Source: Bacteroidia bacterium | GTDB taxonomy: Bacteria; Bacteroidota; Bacteroidia; NS11-12g; UBA955 | NCBI GenBank assembly: GCA_023258655.1 | Contig: JALQWO010000002.1 | Coordinates: 11,822-36,770 of the forward strand | Length of the DNA: 24,949 bases | Direction: 5' to 3' | Shown here: one piece after another, positions 8,714 through 17,608 of the stretch | Position numbering within the stretch: position 1 is the stretch's first letter | Layout of the letters: the number at the start of each line of letters is the position of its first letter | Notes under the pieces: generated by a model | The model's input: the letters and a program-made list of their open reading frames with translations, nothing else | Databases searched by the model: none | What the model was told of the DNA's origin: nothing | Position numbers and translations under genes: made by a program

Positions 8714-11700
8714 TTATTCGCCTTGCTTCTCTTCCTTGGGCAAATCCACTGTGGCCTTCTTTCGGTGGAAGGTTTCAAATTCCCGACGATACACCACGCC
8801 ACCACCAAGGGTATTTCCCGACACGCCATTGGTTGTTGTACTTCCTTGTTGCAACATCACGTTGTTGCTTCGCGAGAACATTTTCAAACGCCAATTTTCA
8901 TTTCGCGTCATGTATTCCAAATTGAAGTTAAAAGGCACAGCCACAGAGTTAACCAACATCGCCATGGTGGGGTCATAATTCAAATCAAGCCGCAGGCGAT
9001 CAGACAAAAACCACTCACTGTTCACAAAGACCTGAGCGTTGCTCGATGTTCCACTGCGACTGCGAACATCGGCCACATTCACTTGTATTCTTGTTGGAAT
9101 TCCATACTTCGCAAACAAGTCATTCATGACAGAAGAAGCAATGTTTGACACACTATTACCCGCCACCCCAGCGCCGCTGATGACATTTCCCGAAGTGGGG
9201 TTTCCACTCGAAAAGGACGGTGGCAAGAAATTGCCAAAAATCAACAACGCCACGGACTGACGCATCACCTCGTCTTTGTCCTGTCGAATTCGCTGAATCA
9301 CCGCATTCACTTCACTGTTGCTACCTGTACTATTCGCCAATTCAGGGGCCTGCAAATCGAACCCAATTTGCGGACGCAACAAACTACCATTGATGTTTAG
9401 AATGCTCACAATCAGTGTAGGTGGATAGGTCGTTCCCGAGGAATTTCCCGACGTCAACATCAATTGTGCAGGAGAAATTCGTTTTTCCAATCGCCCAGAC
9501 AGGGCCAAATTCGCATTGTAAGGATCACCCACCCAGGTAATCTTTCCGCCTTCATCCAGTGAAATCCGCTGCGTTAACACGTTAATGCCAGGCAAGGAGA
9601 AAACATATTCACCCGATTTGATGGTATACTGACCATTCAAGAAAAACCGTTCTTTTTCGTCATAAAGAATGCGAATATCCCCAGTACCTCTGCCGCGTAT
9701 CAAATCACCCAAGCGTTTGTCGATTAGAAACTCTGCTTCAAGCTCTGGATTTGCCCTAACGATGATTTCAATATTCCCCAATCCACTATTGGAAATCGCC
9801 TTGGGTTTGCTAACGACTTGTCCAAAGTGATTTCTGAAAGTAATATTCCCTGCCACGGAAGTAGCACTCACCGTGGGATACAAAATGCTCAGTTTGCTAT
9901 TTTTGCCTGGAGCCATATCTACTTTGATATTGACTTTATTGATGGGCCCCCAAATACGACAGGTCCCCGTACCCCAGGCCGTTCCATAGAACAAATCATT
10001 GTTTTCTTCTGTGGTTTGAATAATTCGAATATTCTTGGCGTCATACACACTCAAATCCAATGCTAGATCCCGGAAATTGTTATGGGTAAACGCCAAAGTA
10101 GCCTTGGCGGTTCCCTTTTTCGCCGTGCCATAGACCAAGATGGGCTCCGTAGTGAAAATGCCGTTAGACCGCACTTGGAATGTAGCATCAAAATGATACT
10201 TCGTACCCAAATAATCTACACCCAATGTCACCCCGCGTGCATTCACATTTCCTTGCATCACAAGGTTATTCAACGGACCAACCATTCTTACCCTACCATC
10301 CAAACTACCCGTTTCAGTTTTGAGAATCCCCCTAAAAAAGGGTTGTAAAATACTGGCAGGTGTTTTCAATGGCAAATCCACCATGGCATCCAATACCGGG
10401 TCCTTTTGATTCAAATCCAACGTCCCCAAGAATGCAAATTCCTTCATGGGACCCTTTCTACCGTTGAAAGCCAAATTCAAAATACCCGATTGTTGACTCT
10501 CCGAGAAATTGGCTTCGAAACTTCCATACCGATACCCCAAGTAGGTGAGATCGTTCAAATAATTTTGGCCAAACAACTGAAATCGACCGAATGCCGATGC
10601 AATCTTCACCTTGCCCCCCAAATGAAAATCCAAGCTGTCGAATGTGCCTTCAGGGAAAAACGGCGATAGCAATTCTGGGGTAATGTTGCCAAGTTCCACA
10701 GTAAACGTATCCTGATTCCTCTCACTGAGCACGCCATACATTTCCAAGAAATGTCGCTGGCTATTGACCATCAAATTGCTTACTTGTAGGCGATTTCCTC
10801 TTCGCAGTGTGATGTGCGATGATTGATCTAACTGCCATGGCTCTTGATTGATCTGGAAATTGGCCGAAGTAATTTCTGTGGGCAAGGAATCTTTACTAAC
10901 TTGGCTATTTGCCTTAAAATTCACATTGTATCGGTTCTTTTTATCGTGAAGATCAAATCCCAAACGCATCGCCCCATCTACAACAGAACCTACAATTTCA
11001 AATCGATCGTACAGTGTTTGCCCTACTTGAATTTCACGGGCAGAAACTTGGCACAGTGCCTTCCCTTTTTCCGATGTTTTTGCCTCCAACTTCAAGCGTT
11101 GAATGTCGACCCCTCTAAACTCGATATCCATGGGACCCAAAACCATCTCTACTTGCTGGTGTTTTTGTCCAAAGCCGCCCACAAAGTTGATGGGGCCTGT
11201 ATACAACGTGGGGTCCACGAATGCCGACAACCAACTCGTTTGTATCAATTGCAGGTCAAAAGTGAAGTCGGCTGGCTGAAAATCCAGGGGAGGTTCAAAT
11301 CGTTCTGGGACAGCATTATGCAACAACAAACGAGCAACTTGTTCTGTCTGAGTGGCATCAAATCCTGCACTTACACTACCGTTCAACCAATCGCCACTAA
11401 ACTCCCATCCCCCGTTTTCGCTTTTGACAACTTGTTGGCTATTACAAAAGTAGCGAACTCCAGCATGGTCCGCCACGAGTTGATTCACTTCGAAAGTGGC
11501 ATTGGAATGAGACAAATCCTCCCCACCATAAATGAGCGATGCACTACCACTAATCGCCAGCGGCAAAGACTTCAGCCCAAGCCCATCAAATTGAATATCT
11601 GTGGCAGACAAATTCAGATCTGCGGTGGGATTATTGTTCCAATCCAAAACCACCGCATCTGCCTCAAATGCAAAACGCGGATCGTCTGATACCAAGTTGA

Positions 11701-13213
11701 ACTCCATGCGATCTCCATCCATTGCACCGCTCACATCCACGTTCTTCAATGTGCGACCCAACACGGCGTATTGGTTTAATTGCAGATCCAAGTCCAAATC
11801 CAAGTTTTCCGGCGTTATTCCTATGCCGGTGAGCAAAACGTGAGACTGATCGATGTGCGCATCGAACCGTCCCCCGGCCAATGCCCCAACGTCCCAATTC
11901 TGCAAATCCCCCTCCAAATCATACTGCATTGCATCAACACTTTCCTCAAAATCCACGAGCAAGTGCCCCGCGAAATGTCCGGGATTCGCATCCAAATCAC
12001 CATCAAACGTCACGTTTGTGAGAGAGCCATTGAGTTCACCCGACAAATCCACGGCTTCAATGGATTTCAATGTGGGCACCGAATCGAGTTCGTAGACCAC
12101 TTCCTTCAAATCGGCCAGCGAAACACGAGCATCCGTCAAATCCAATCGATACGCAAAATTGTCGAGGTCATGCAAATTTGTCAAGGTACCACTCCCTTTG
12201 ATGCGTGTTTGATCTGTGAGCGACTCGAGCAGCAATGCAGAAACATCCATTTTCGCCAAGGTCCCAACGGCATTTCCATTGACAAATGTGGACAACCCCC
12301 TTCCCTCAAACCAATCGTGAAAAATTTGCAATTCGGCTAAATCCAAGACCGATTTGCTCAGGTGAAAATCAAAAATGACTTTGTGATACACATCCCCAAA
12401 ATCGCGCATGCTGTTGTATCGCAATTCCACTTGATCACCAATATCACTTTTTGGGGTTTTGATCCTGAGATCGGAAAACAACATGTGTTTGCGATCAATG
12501 ACGGTTTTCATGGAACCATCAATGACTTTGAGGCCGCTGCGTTCTTTGAGCGATATATTTTTCAATCTCGCGCCAAACCAGGGCTCTCCGATGATGACAG
12601 AATCCAAATCCGCACTGATGTCTTGAAACAACATATAGCTGGGATCAAAATGTTTGTCGTACGGCTTGGTGGTCTCTACAAAATACAGGAAATCGGTTTT
12701 TTCCAATTTCGCATTTCGCATTTTTATATCCCAGACCTTACCAGGGGTGGTATCGGCGGTCTTGGGCGTAAAGTAATCCACCAAAAAATCAATGTTGAAA
12801 TCACTTTTCGCCGTATGGTAACCCAATTTGAGATAGCCTTTATACAATCGAACATCGCTAAAGACCACCTCTTTTCGCTTGAAATCCAAATCCGAAAGTC
12901 GGGCTTGAAATTGTCGGATTTCGATAAGGGTATCTTTCTCTTGGTCGTAGATTCTCAGGCGCTCGAGGCGAACATTTCGCAGGAAGTCCACCTCCAAATA
13001 ACCCAGCTCTACCTTGGTTTTCAGTTCCGAGGAAAGATAATTCACCAAGCGCTGGGCCAAGTAATTTTGAACCCAGTGATTGCGCGACAAAACAACTGCG
13101 CTCCCCGTTAGCAACAGGAACGACAGCAACATCAGAAGCAAAAACTTCCGTAGTTTTGTGCGCTTATTTTTCAATCTCTCAAATTTAAATTTTGACAACG
13201 CCACTGAATCCAC
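8714..13213 (-). CDS. tamB: Translocation/assembly module TamB-like protein (AsmA/DUF490 superfamily)
   Basis: A 1499-residue envelope protein. Residues about 22-44 form a signal anchor preceded by a strongly basic segment (KNKRTKLRK) and containing FLLLMLLSFLLLTG. The mature start (NYLSSELKTKVELGYLEVDF) is the AsmA/TamB-like opening seen in Bacteroidota. A very long beta-rich, mostly repetitive body follows, as in the TamB groove-shaped beta-taco proteins thought to bridge inner and outer membrane and move phospholipids or help barrel assembly. The TamB (DUF490) domain covers roughly residues 1030-1480, including RGRGTGDIRILYDEKERFFLNGQ-type sequence and the ending FNLEYMTRNENWRLKMFSRSNN. 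The start is GTG 13213; an in-frame TAA lies seven codons upstream and no ATG is available before codon 28. GTG 13204 and TTG 13198 are alternatives. The 5' end overlaps divergent tsaD by 22 bases; the permease follows after 20 bases. Confidence 0.9.
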   Translation of the reverse strand: MDSVALSKFKFERLKNKRTKLRKFLLLMLLSFLLLTGSAVVLSRNHWVQNYLAQRLVNYLSSELKTKVELGYLEVDFLRNVRLERLRIYDQEKDTLIEIRQFQARLSDLDFKRKEVVFSDVRLYKGYLKLGYHTAKSDFNIDFLVDYFTPKTADTTPGKVWDIKMRNAKLEKTDFLYFVETTKPYDKHFDPSYMLFQDISADLDSVIIGEPWFGARLKNISLKERSGLKVIDGSMKTVIDRKHMLFSDLRIKTPKSDIGDQVELRYNSMRDFGDVYHKVIFDFHLSKSVLDLAELQIFHDWFEGRGLSTFVNGNAVGTLAKMDVSALLLESLTDQTRIKGSGTLTNLHDLDNFAYRLDLTDARVSLADLKEVVYELDSVPTLKSIEAVDLSGELNGSLTNVTFDGDLDANPGHFAGHLLVDFEESVDAMQYDLEGDLQNWDVGALAGGRFDAHIDQSHVLLTGIGITPENLDLDLDLQLNQYAVLGRTLKNVDVSGAMDGDRMEFNLVSDDPRFAFEADAVVLDWNNNPTADLNLSATDIQFDGLGLKSLPLAISGSASLIYGGEDLSHSNATFEVNQLVADHAGVRYFCNSQQVVKSENGGWEFSGDWLNGSVSAGFDATQTEQVARLLLHNAVPERFEPPLDFQPADFTFDLQLIQTSWLSAFVDPTLYTGPINFVGGFGQKHQQVEMVLGPMDIEFRGVDIQRLKLEAKTSEKGKALCQVSAREIQVGQTLYDRFEIVGSVVDGAMRLGFDLHDKKNRYNVNFKANSQVSKDSLPTEITSANFQINQEPWQLDQSSHITLRRGNRLQVSNLMVNSQRHFLEMYGVLSERNQDTFTVELGNITPELLSPFFPEGTFDSLDFHLGGKVKIASAFGRFQLFGQNYLNDLTYLGYRYGSFEANFSESQQSGILNLAFNGRKGPMKEFAFLGTLDLNQKDPVLDAMVDLPLKTPASILQPFFRGILKTETGSLDGRVRMVGPLNNLVMQGNVNARGVTLGVDYLGTKYHFDATFQVRSNGIFTTEPILVYGTAKKGTAKATLAFTHNNFRDLALDLSVYDAKNIRIIQTTEENNDLFYGTAWGTGTCRIWGPINKVNIKVDMAPGKNSKLSILYPTVSATSVAGNITFRNHFGQVVSKPKAISNSGLGNIEIIVRANPELEAEFLIDKRLGDLIRGRGTGDIRILYDEKERFFLNGQYTIKSGEYVFSLPGINVLTQRISLDEGGKITWVGDPYNANLALSGRLEKRISPAQLMLTSGNSSGTTYPPTLIVSILNINGSLLRPQIGFDLQAPELANSTGSNSEVNAVIQRIRQDKDEVMRQSVALLIFGNFLPPSFSSGNPTSGNVISGAGVAGNSVSNIASSVMNDLFAKYGIPTRIQVNVADVRSRSGTSSNAQVFVNSEWFLSDRLRLDLNYDPTMAMLVNSVAVPFNFNLEYMTRNENWRLKMFSRSNNVMLQQGSTTTNGVSGNTLGGGVVYRREFETFHRKKATVDLPKEEKQGE
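13180..13194. promoter_or_regulatory. AT-rich near-palindrome with -7-like motifs on both strands at the tamB/tsaD overlap
   Basis: The segment CAAATTTAAATTTTG is nearly its own reverse complement. On the minus strand it contains TAAATTTG, an exact TAnnTTTG -7 match; on the plus strand it gives TAAATTTTG, one base longer than consensus. Such an element could fire in both directions between divergent genes. It lies inside the predicted tamB coding region and touches the proposed tsaD TTG start, so if it is a promoter the start codons need revision. It may be chance in an AT-rich stretch. Confidence 0.3.
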
Positions 13214-14223
13214 CGAAACCCCATGCCTCCATTATATTGGGCATAGAGAGCAGTTGCGATGACACAGCGGCTTCTGTGTTGTGCGATGGCAAAATCCTTG
13301 CCAACGTAGCGGCCAGTCAATCGGTGCATGAACAATACGGCGGAGTGGTGCCTGAATTGGCTTCTCGCGCCCATCAAAGCAACATCATCCCCGTCATCGA
13401 CCAGGCCCTAAAGCAAGCCGGCATTTCGCATGAGCAACTTTCGGCGGTGGCTGTGACACAGGGACCCGGTTTGATGGGTTCTCTGCTTGTGGGGAACAAT
13501 GTTGCCAAAGGCCTCTGTATCGCCCACAATGTGCCGCTCATAGGGGTCAATCATTTGCAAGCCCACGTAGCCGCTCTTTTTATTGATCACGAAATAGCGT
13601 TGCCCATGCTTTGTTTGTTGGTGAGTGGTGGCCATACCCAATTGATCTGGGTAGAAGCCATTGATAGCATGGAAATCATTGGTAGCACGCAGGACGATGC
13701 CGCTGGTGAGGCTTTTGACAAGGCGGCCAAACTGATGGGATTGGGCTATCCTGGTGGACCTTTGGTCGACAAATTGGCCAAAGAGGGAGACGCCACAAAA
13801 TACCCCTTCCCTGATGCACACACCGAGGGATTGAATTTCAGTTTTTCAGGTATCAAAACCTCGCTGTTGTATTTTTTGCGCGACAAACAAAAAGAGGATT
13901 CAGCGTTTTTGGAGAAGGAGATCCGTCATATTTGCGCATCATACCAACACCAAATTGTGGCCAGTTTGATGAAGCGATTGGAAAAGGCCATTAAGGAGAA
14001 AAAGCCCGCTTCGCTGGGGCTCAGCGGGGGAGTTTCTGCCAACAGCGCACTGAGAAACGCCTTTGTATTGATGGGAAAACAAAAACAACTACCCGCTTAT
14101 ATTCCTGATTTCGCCTATTGCACAGACAATGCGGCCATGGTAGCGATGGCAGGGTATCACCGCTTTTTACAAGGTGATTTTACATCGTTGGATGCCACAC
14201 CCTATGCCCGAGCAGCACATTAA
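13192..14223 (+). CDS. tsaD: tRNA N6-adenosine threonylcarbamoyltransferase TsaD
   Basis: TsaD transfers the threonylcarbamoyl group from threonylcarbamoyl-AMP to A37 of ANN-decoding tRNAs, acting with TsaB and TsaE in the cytoplasm. About 343 residues, the normal length. Diagnostic segments in order: LGIESSCDDTAASV near the N-terminus, YGGVVPELASRAH, the AVTQGPGLMGSLLVG loop, the metal-binding motif HLQAH at residues 121-125, LLVSGGHTQL, GEAFDKAAKLMGLGYPGGP, the LGLSGGVSANSALR nucleotide-binding motif, and CTDNAAMVAMAG with its metal-binding Asp. The proposed start is TTG 13192, two codons after an in-frame stop; there is no ATG in frame before the conserved core. An ATG at 13223 is one base out of frame and would give MPP-IILGIESS if a base were missing in this sequence, so a sequencing indel is possible. 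MeaB follows after 17 bases. Confidence 0.95.
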   Translation: MTTPLNPPKPHASIILGIESSCDDTAASVLCDGKILANVAASQSVHEQYGGVVPELASRAHQSNIIPVIDQALKQAGISHEQLSAVAVTQGPGLMGSLLVGNNVAKGLCIAHNVPLIGVNHLQAHVAALFIDHEIALPMLCLLVSGGHTQLIWVEAIDSMEIIGSTQDDAAGEAFDKAAKLMGLGYPGGPLVDKLAKEGDATKYPFPDAHTEGLNFSFSGIKTSLLYFLRDKQKEDSAFLEKEIRHICASYQHQIVASLMKRLEKAIKEKKPASLGLSGGVSANSALRNAFVLMGKQKQLPAYIPDFAYCTDNAAMVAMAGYHRFLQGDFTSLDATPYARAAH

Positions 14224-14240
14224 TTTGATATCTTCGTAGC

Positions 14241-15137
14241 ATGTCGATCATCCCAACTCCCGAAAACATCGCCAATGGCAACGAGCGTGCCATCGCGCGA
14301 GCCATTAGTTGGGTTGAGAATCAACACCCCAGCGCCCTGGAGCTGCTAGAGCAGCTCCAGGGGCGCACACCCGTTGTTGGAATTACTGGTCCCCCAGGAG
14401 CCGGAAAAAGCAGCTTGGTCAATGCACTCGCCCTGCATTGGAGTGCCCAAAACCTCAAAACCGCCATCGTGGCTGTTGATCCATCCAGTCCCTTCAACCT
14501 GGGATCCTTGCTCGGGGATAGATTGCGGATGCCCGGATTATTCCTAGACCCCAAAGTGTACATCCGCAGCGTTTCTGCTCGAGGCTCTTTGGGAGGACTT
14601 TGTGCCAGCATCATTGAAATTTGCGATGTGTTGAAACACGCCCAATTCGATCACATCATTGTGGAAACGGTGGGGGTTGGACAAAGTGAAATAGAAATTG
14701 CCGGCATTGCCGACACCACCATTGTGGTAACCGTTCCTGAAAGCGGCGATGAAGTCCAAACACTCAAAAGTGGGATCATGGAAATTGCCGACATCTTCGT
14801 GGTCAACAAAAGCGACCGCGAAGGCGCAGACGCCTTCGCCAATTACCTAAAAAAATTGGCCCATTATCGGATGGGGGATGGCAACTGGGAGATTCCGGTG
14901 ATGAAAACTGTGGCTATGGAGGGAGTGGGTATTCAAGCGTTGAGCGAAGCCATTCAAGCACACCAAAACCAAGGAATTTCCAACCATCGAAAAACACAAC
15001 TGTTGGCCGACAAAGTATACCGTATCGTTCAACGGAACCGAATGCAGGATGTTTCATTGGATACACTGCGAACAGAAATCCAGAATGCCACAAAAACAGG
15101 GGATTTCAACCTGTACAAATTCGCCAAAAAATTCTAA
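14241..15137 (+). CDS. meaB: Methylmalonyl-CoA mutase-associated GTPase MeaB (ArgK/LAO-AO family G3E GTPase)
   Basis: A 298-residue cytoplasmic GTPase of the MeaB/ArgK family, which protects adenosylcobalamin-dependent methylmalonyl-CoA mutase and gates cofactor loading. Motifs: P-loop GPPGAGKSS at residues 50-58; VDPSSPFNLGSLLGDRLRM; SARGSLGGL; the switch segment ETVGVGQSEIEIAG; and the guanine-specificity NKSD at 189-192. It is slightly shorter than the common 310-330 residues but contains the whole core. ATG 14241 lies 17 bases after the tsaD stop, so the two are likely cotranscribed. The mutase genes are not in this window. Two strong stem-loops lie inside the coding sequence (14332-14366 and 14818-14839). 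The gene meets the next one tail to tail with only 5 bases between stop codons. Confidence 0.93.
   Translation: MSIIPTPENIANGNERAIARAISWVENQHPSALELLEQLQGRTPVVGITGPPGAGKSSLVNALALHWSAQNLKTAIVAVDPSSPFNLGSLLGDRLRMPGLFLDPKVYIRSVSARGSLGGLCASIIEICDVLKHAQFDHIIVETVGVGQSEIEIAGIADTTIVVTVPESGDEVQTLKSGIMEIADIFVVNKSDREGADAFANYLKKLAHYRMGDGNWEIPVMKTVAMEGVGIQALSEAIQAHQNQGISNHRKTQLLADKVYRIVQRNRMQDVSLDTLRTEIQNATKTGDFNLYKFAKKF
14332..14366. repeat. Strong imperfect inverted repeat (stem-loop) inside meaB
   Basis: Arms GCGCCCTGGAGCTGC (14332-14346) and GCAGCTCCAGGGGCGC (14351-14366) are complementary over 15 pairs with a single bulged G in the right arm, around the four-base loop TAGA. It encodes residues 31-42 of MeaB, a Leu/Glu/Gln-rich helix, so part of the symmetry may follow from codon choice. 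It begins about 90 bases into the gene and is not followed by a T tract, so it is not a standard terminator. Confidence 0.8.
14818..14839. repeat. Perfect 9-bp inverted repeat inside meaB
   Basis: GCGAAGGCG (14818-14826) and CGCCTTCGC (14831-14839) are perfectly complementary around the loop CAGA. The hairpin lies directly after the NKSD codons of MeaB and codes for part of DREGADAFAN. There is no T tract after it. Confidence 0.75.
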
Positions 15138-15142
15138 TCAAA

Positions 15143-17569
15143 TTACTGCACCATGAGCGTAGTGGTAGCACCCCCTACTTTGATGGTATACAATCCGGTA
15201 GACAAACCTTTGACATTCACACGGACATCCGCGGCATCAACAGCCCCCTCGCGAACAACAGCCCCTAAGTGATTCATCAACTGCCAATTACCACGCAACA
15301 TACCCTCAGCAGCTGAAACCCAAACCTCATCGTTGGCAGGATTTGGATATACCCGCAACGCAGATTTCATTACCTTAACACCGGCAAATTTGTCCAACAA
15401 TTTCACTGCACAATTGCTTGAATAAGCCTGCCATTTACTGTCAAAGTCTACCATCGCCCTGTTGTTAATGACTGTCTTCAAAGGAAGGGTCTGGTAAATT
15501 TGGACACGATATTTTGCAAACCCCACACTGCCTGATGGATTGGCCTCAAAAGCACTCAAATTGGCTTCGGGATAATCAATCACCAACACCCTCCCCTTTT
15601 CAATGGAGTAATTGGCTTTGCTGGGGTAAAACGACAACAATTCTAAGCGAAGCAAAGGCAAATTGGCATCCAATGTATCAACCAATACCGCGCGTTTCAC
15701 CATGGTGGTGCTCACATTGCGAAAATCTACACGATAATCCCAGGCCTTGCTCCGGAAATCCACGGTATCTCCCTGCATGCTCTGCTTCATCACTTCAACG
15801 AGACCACCGCGGCGCGACAACCCTACCATGTCTTTGGCTTCGTTGTCGTTGGCGTCAACATCCTTCAGAAGAATACCCGTGCCTGTTTTTACAGAAAATT
15901 CAAAATTCTCGGCTGCAGCTGCAGTGGATGGAATCCGTGTTGTGATCTCCAAATACTGTGTACCAAAAGCGGGCAAATTGCTGATAGCATATATAGCCTC
16001 CCCAGCAACATAATTGTCCGGCTCCGGCGTACTTTGGAATGTGGTAATCGCCGCGGGATGCTTTACATGAACTGTTCCATTGGTGACCGCAGATCCACCG
16101 TGGTTCACAATTTTCACCAACACGCGGGCTTCATCACCCGCTACAGCACCAGCTGGTACTATCACGTCCATTCCAACACCCAAATCACTCAACGATGGCA
16201 ATTGGTACTGTCCCAACGTAACGTAACTATAAACGCCTTTGCGAATTCTGGCAGTGGTATTGCCCAAACAAACCGAATACAAATGCTTTCCAGCAACGGT
16301 ACTCAGATTATAATCCCCAGATTGCAATGCAATGGTAAAATGACCGTTGACATCCGTTACGGCAAAATTTATTTCCCCCGACGTTTTGTTTTCCAACCTC
16401 ACGATGCGCGATGCCAAACCCACCTCCCCATCATCTTTGATACAATTGGAATTTACGTCGTAGAACAAATCACCCACCAAGTTGCCAGATTCCGGTTCAA
16501 TTTTGGAAAAATATTGTAGATCCGTGTTGTGCTCGCGGAAATCACCCCAGATAAATGCCCCATCACCGCGCTGACCGAGGGTAAAGTTGCCCGTAATTCT
16601 GTTTCCAGTAAACTGCAAGGAACTGCCATTGTAAACCAACAAAGACGTCCCGTTGCCATTCTTAACAAACGTGCCGCCGATGAGTAAATCGGTACCCGAA
16701 CCCATGAGCGTATTGGGTTCGCTTACACTAAATGAATCAAATCCCAAAGGGGCGCCCCATGTACCCTGAAATACCGCAATCTTCTTGTTTCCTGCTGCGT
16801 TTTTTCCCAAGGCGGCAATTTTGCCATCAAAAACACCCAATTCCAAAATTTCCCCTGCAAATGGAGATCCCACACCACCCCAACCTCCGTTGGCAGCGGT
16901 GTAGTAGGCGATATTTCCGGTCGACGAACCAGCAAAATTCTGAAAATCACCCCCAATATACAGGCGATTCCCTACTACTGCCAATGAGCGAATCACACCA
17001 TCGGTGCCTTGCGCCGTACCACTGTTCCCCAAATAAGACCAACTGCTACCATTGTAGGCCGCAATGTTTTGTACAGGACTGCCATTCACCGTGTTATCGA
17101 ACAACCCGGCAACAATCAATTTGTTGTCGAAAACCGTCATAGCAATAATTCCATTGTTTCGGGTATCTACAACACCCACTTCCGGAACCCATTTTACCCC
17201 ATTCCATTTGTAGAGATGACTCACTGGAACATCGGCGTCTCGCTCTGCATTTGCCATATAAGCCGCTGCATACATCGTATCGTTATACAAGGCGATGGAA
17301 TGAAAATTGTATGTACCCTTCACCGTTTTCACTGGTGCAGGCGTAGTAAGTCCTGAATAATAACTCCAATTCACCCCATTCCAACGCGCCATGGTAAAAT
17401 CATTGATCTCCGCTGTAGAGGTCTCCTCGAAAAGTGCCAAATATTCATTCCCGGCAGCAAAAGATGCTACAACCTTGGCGGGCAAACCCGAACCCAAAGG
17501 TTGAAGCACCTGAGCTTGCGCAGTCATGCACAAGACAGAGCATAACGTCACTACAAAACGCAAACTCAT
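15143..17569 (-). CDS. Secreted beta-propeller-like protein with T9SS type A sorting domain
   Basis: A protein of about 808 residues from ATG 17569. The signal peptide is MSLRFVVTLCSVLCMTAQAQ. Residues about 20-330 carry repeated x-W/Y-N-G-x-x-W motifs (RWNGVNWSYYSG, KWNGVKWVPEVG, AYNGSSWSYLGN) alternating with LYIGGDF-like strands, suggesting a propeller of kelch or delta-60 type. Residues about 362-440 (GNLVGDLFYDVNSNCIKDDG) look like an SdrD_B/Cna_B-type sandwich. Residues about 455-560 resemble DUF11/CARDB, and 600-710 (YRVDFRNVSTT, NNRAMVDFDSKW) resemble DUF7619 of T9SS proteins. Residues about 734-808, from ALRVYPNPANDEVWVS to the end, are the type A sorting domain for T9SS export and surface attachment. 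A GTG at 17608, abutting the previous stop codon, would add 13 basic residues and is an alternative start. It is the last gene of a sigma factor unit. Ligand or activity unknown. Confidence 0.87.
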   Translation of the reverse strand: MSLRFVVTLCSVLCMTAQAQVLQPLGSGLPAKVVASFAAGNEYLALFEETSTAEINDFTMARWNGVNWSYYSGLTTPAPVKTVKGTYNFHSIALYNDTMYAAAYMANAERDADVPVSHLYKWNGVKWVPEVGVVDTRNNGIIAMTVFDNKLIVAGLFDNTVNGSPVQNIAAYNGSSWSYLGNSGTAQGTDGVIRSLAVVGNRLYIGGDFQNFAGSSTGNIAYYTAANGGWGGVGSPFAGEILELGVFDGKIAALGKNAAGNKKIAVFQGTWGAPLGFDSFSVSEPNTLMGSGTDLLIGGTFVKNGNGTSLLVYNGSSLQFTGNRITGNFTLGQRGDGAFIWGDFREHNTDLQYFSKIEPESGNLVGDLFYDVNSNCIKDDGEVGLASRIVRLENKTSGEINFAVTDVNGHFTIALQSGDYNLSTVAGKHLYSVCLGNTTARIRKGVYSYVTLGQYQLPSLSDLGVGMDVIVPAGAVAGDEARVLVKIVNHGGSAVTNGTVHVKHPAAITTFQSTPEPDNYVAGEAIYAISNLPAFGTQYLEITTRIPSTAAAAENFEFSVKTGTGILLKDVDANDNEAKDMVGLSRRGGLVEVMKQSMQGDTVDFRSKAWDYRVDFRNVSTTMVKRAVLVDTLDANLPLLRLELLSFYPSKANYSIEKGRVLVIDYPEANLSAFEANPSGSVGFAKYRVQIYQTLPLKTVINNRAMVDFDSKWQAYSSNCAVKLLDKFAGVKVMKSALRVYPNPANDEVWVSAAEGMLRGNWQLMNHLGAVVREGAVDAADVRVNVKGLSTGLYTIKVGGATTTLMVQ

Positions 17570-17608
17570 CTTGTGCAATTTATACCATATGTAACACTTT
17601 TTCTTCAC

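Noticed and set aside
10844..11689. Plus-strand open frame of 281 codons antisense to tamB
   Set aside because: It lies wholly inside a well-supported gene, shows Ile/Cys/His-rich composition unlike a real protein, has no recognisable motif, and reflects codon bias of the opposite strand.
12362..13111. Plus-strand open frame of 249 codons antisense to the tamB 5' part
   Set aside because: Overlaps the conserved TamB N-terminal region and lacks a homologous pattern.
15094..15115. ACAGG/CCTGT stem near the end of meaB as a terminator
   Set aside because: Only five pairs, inside the coding sequence, without a T tract.
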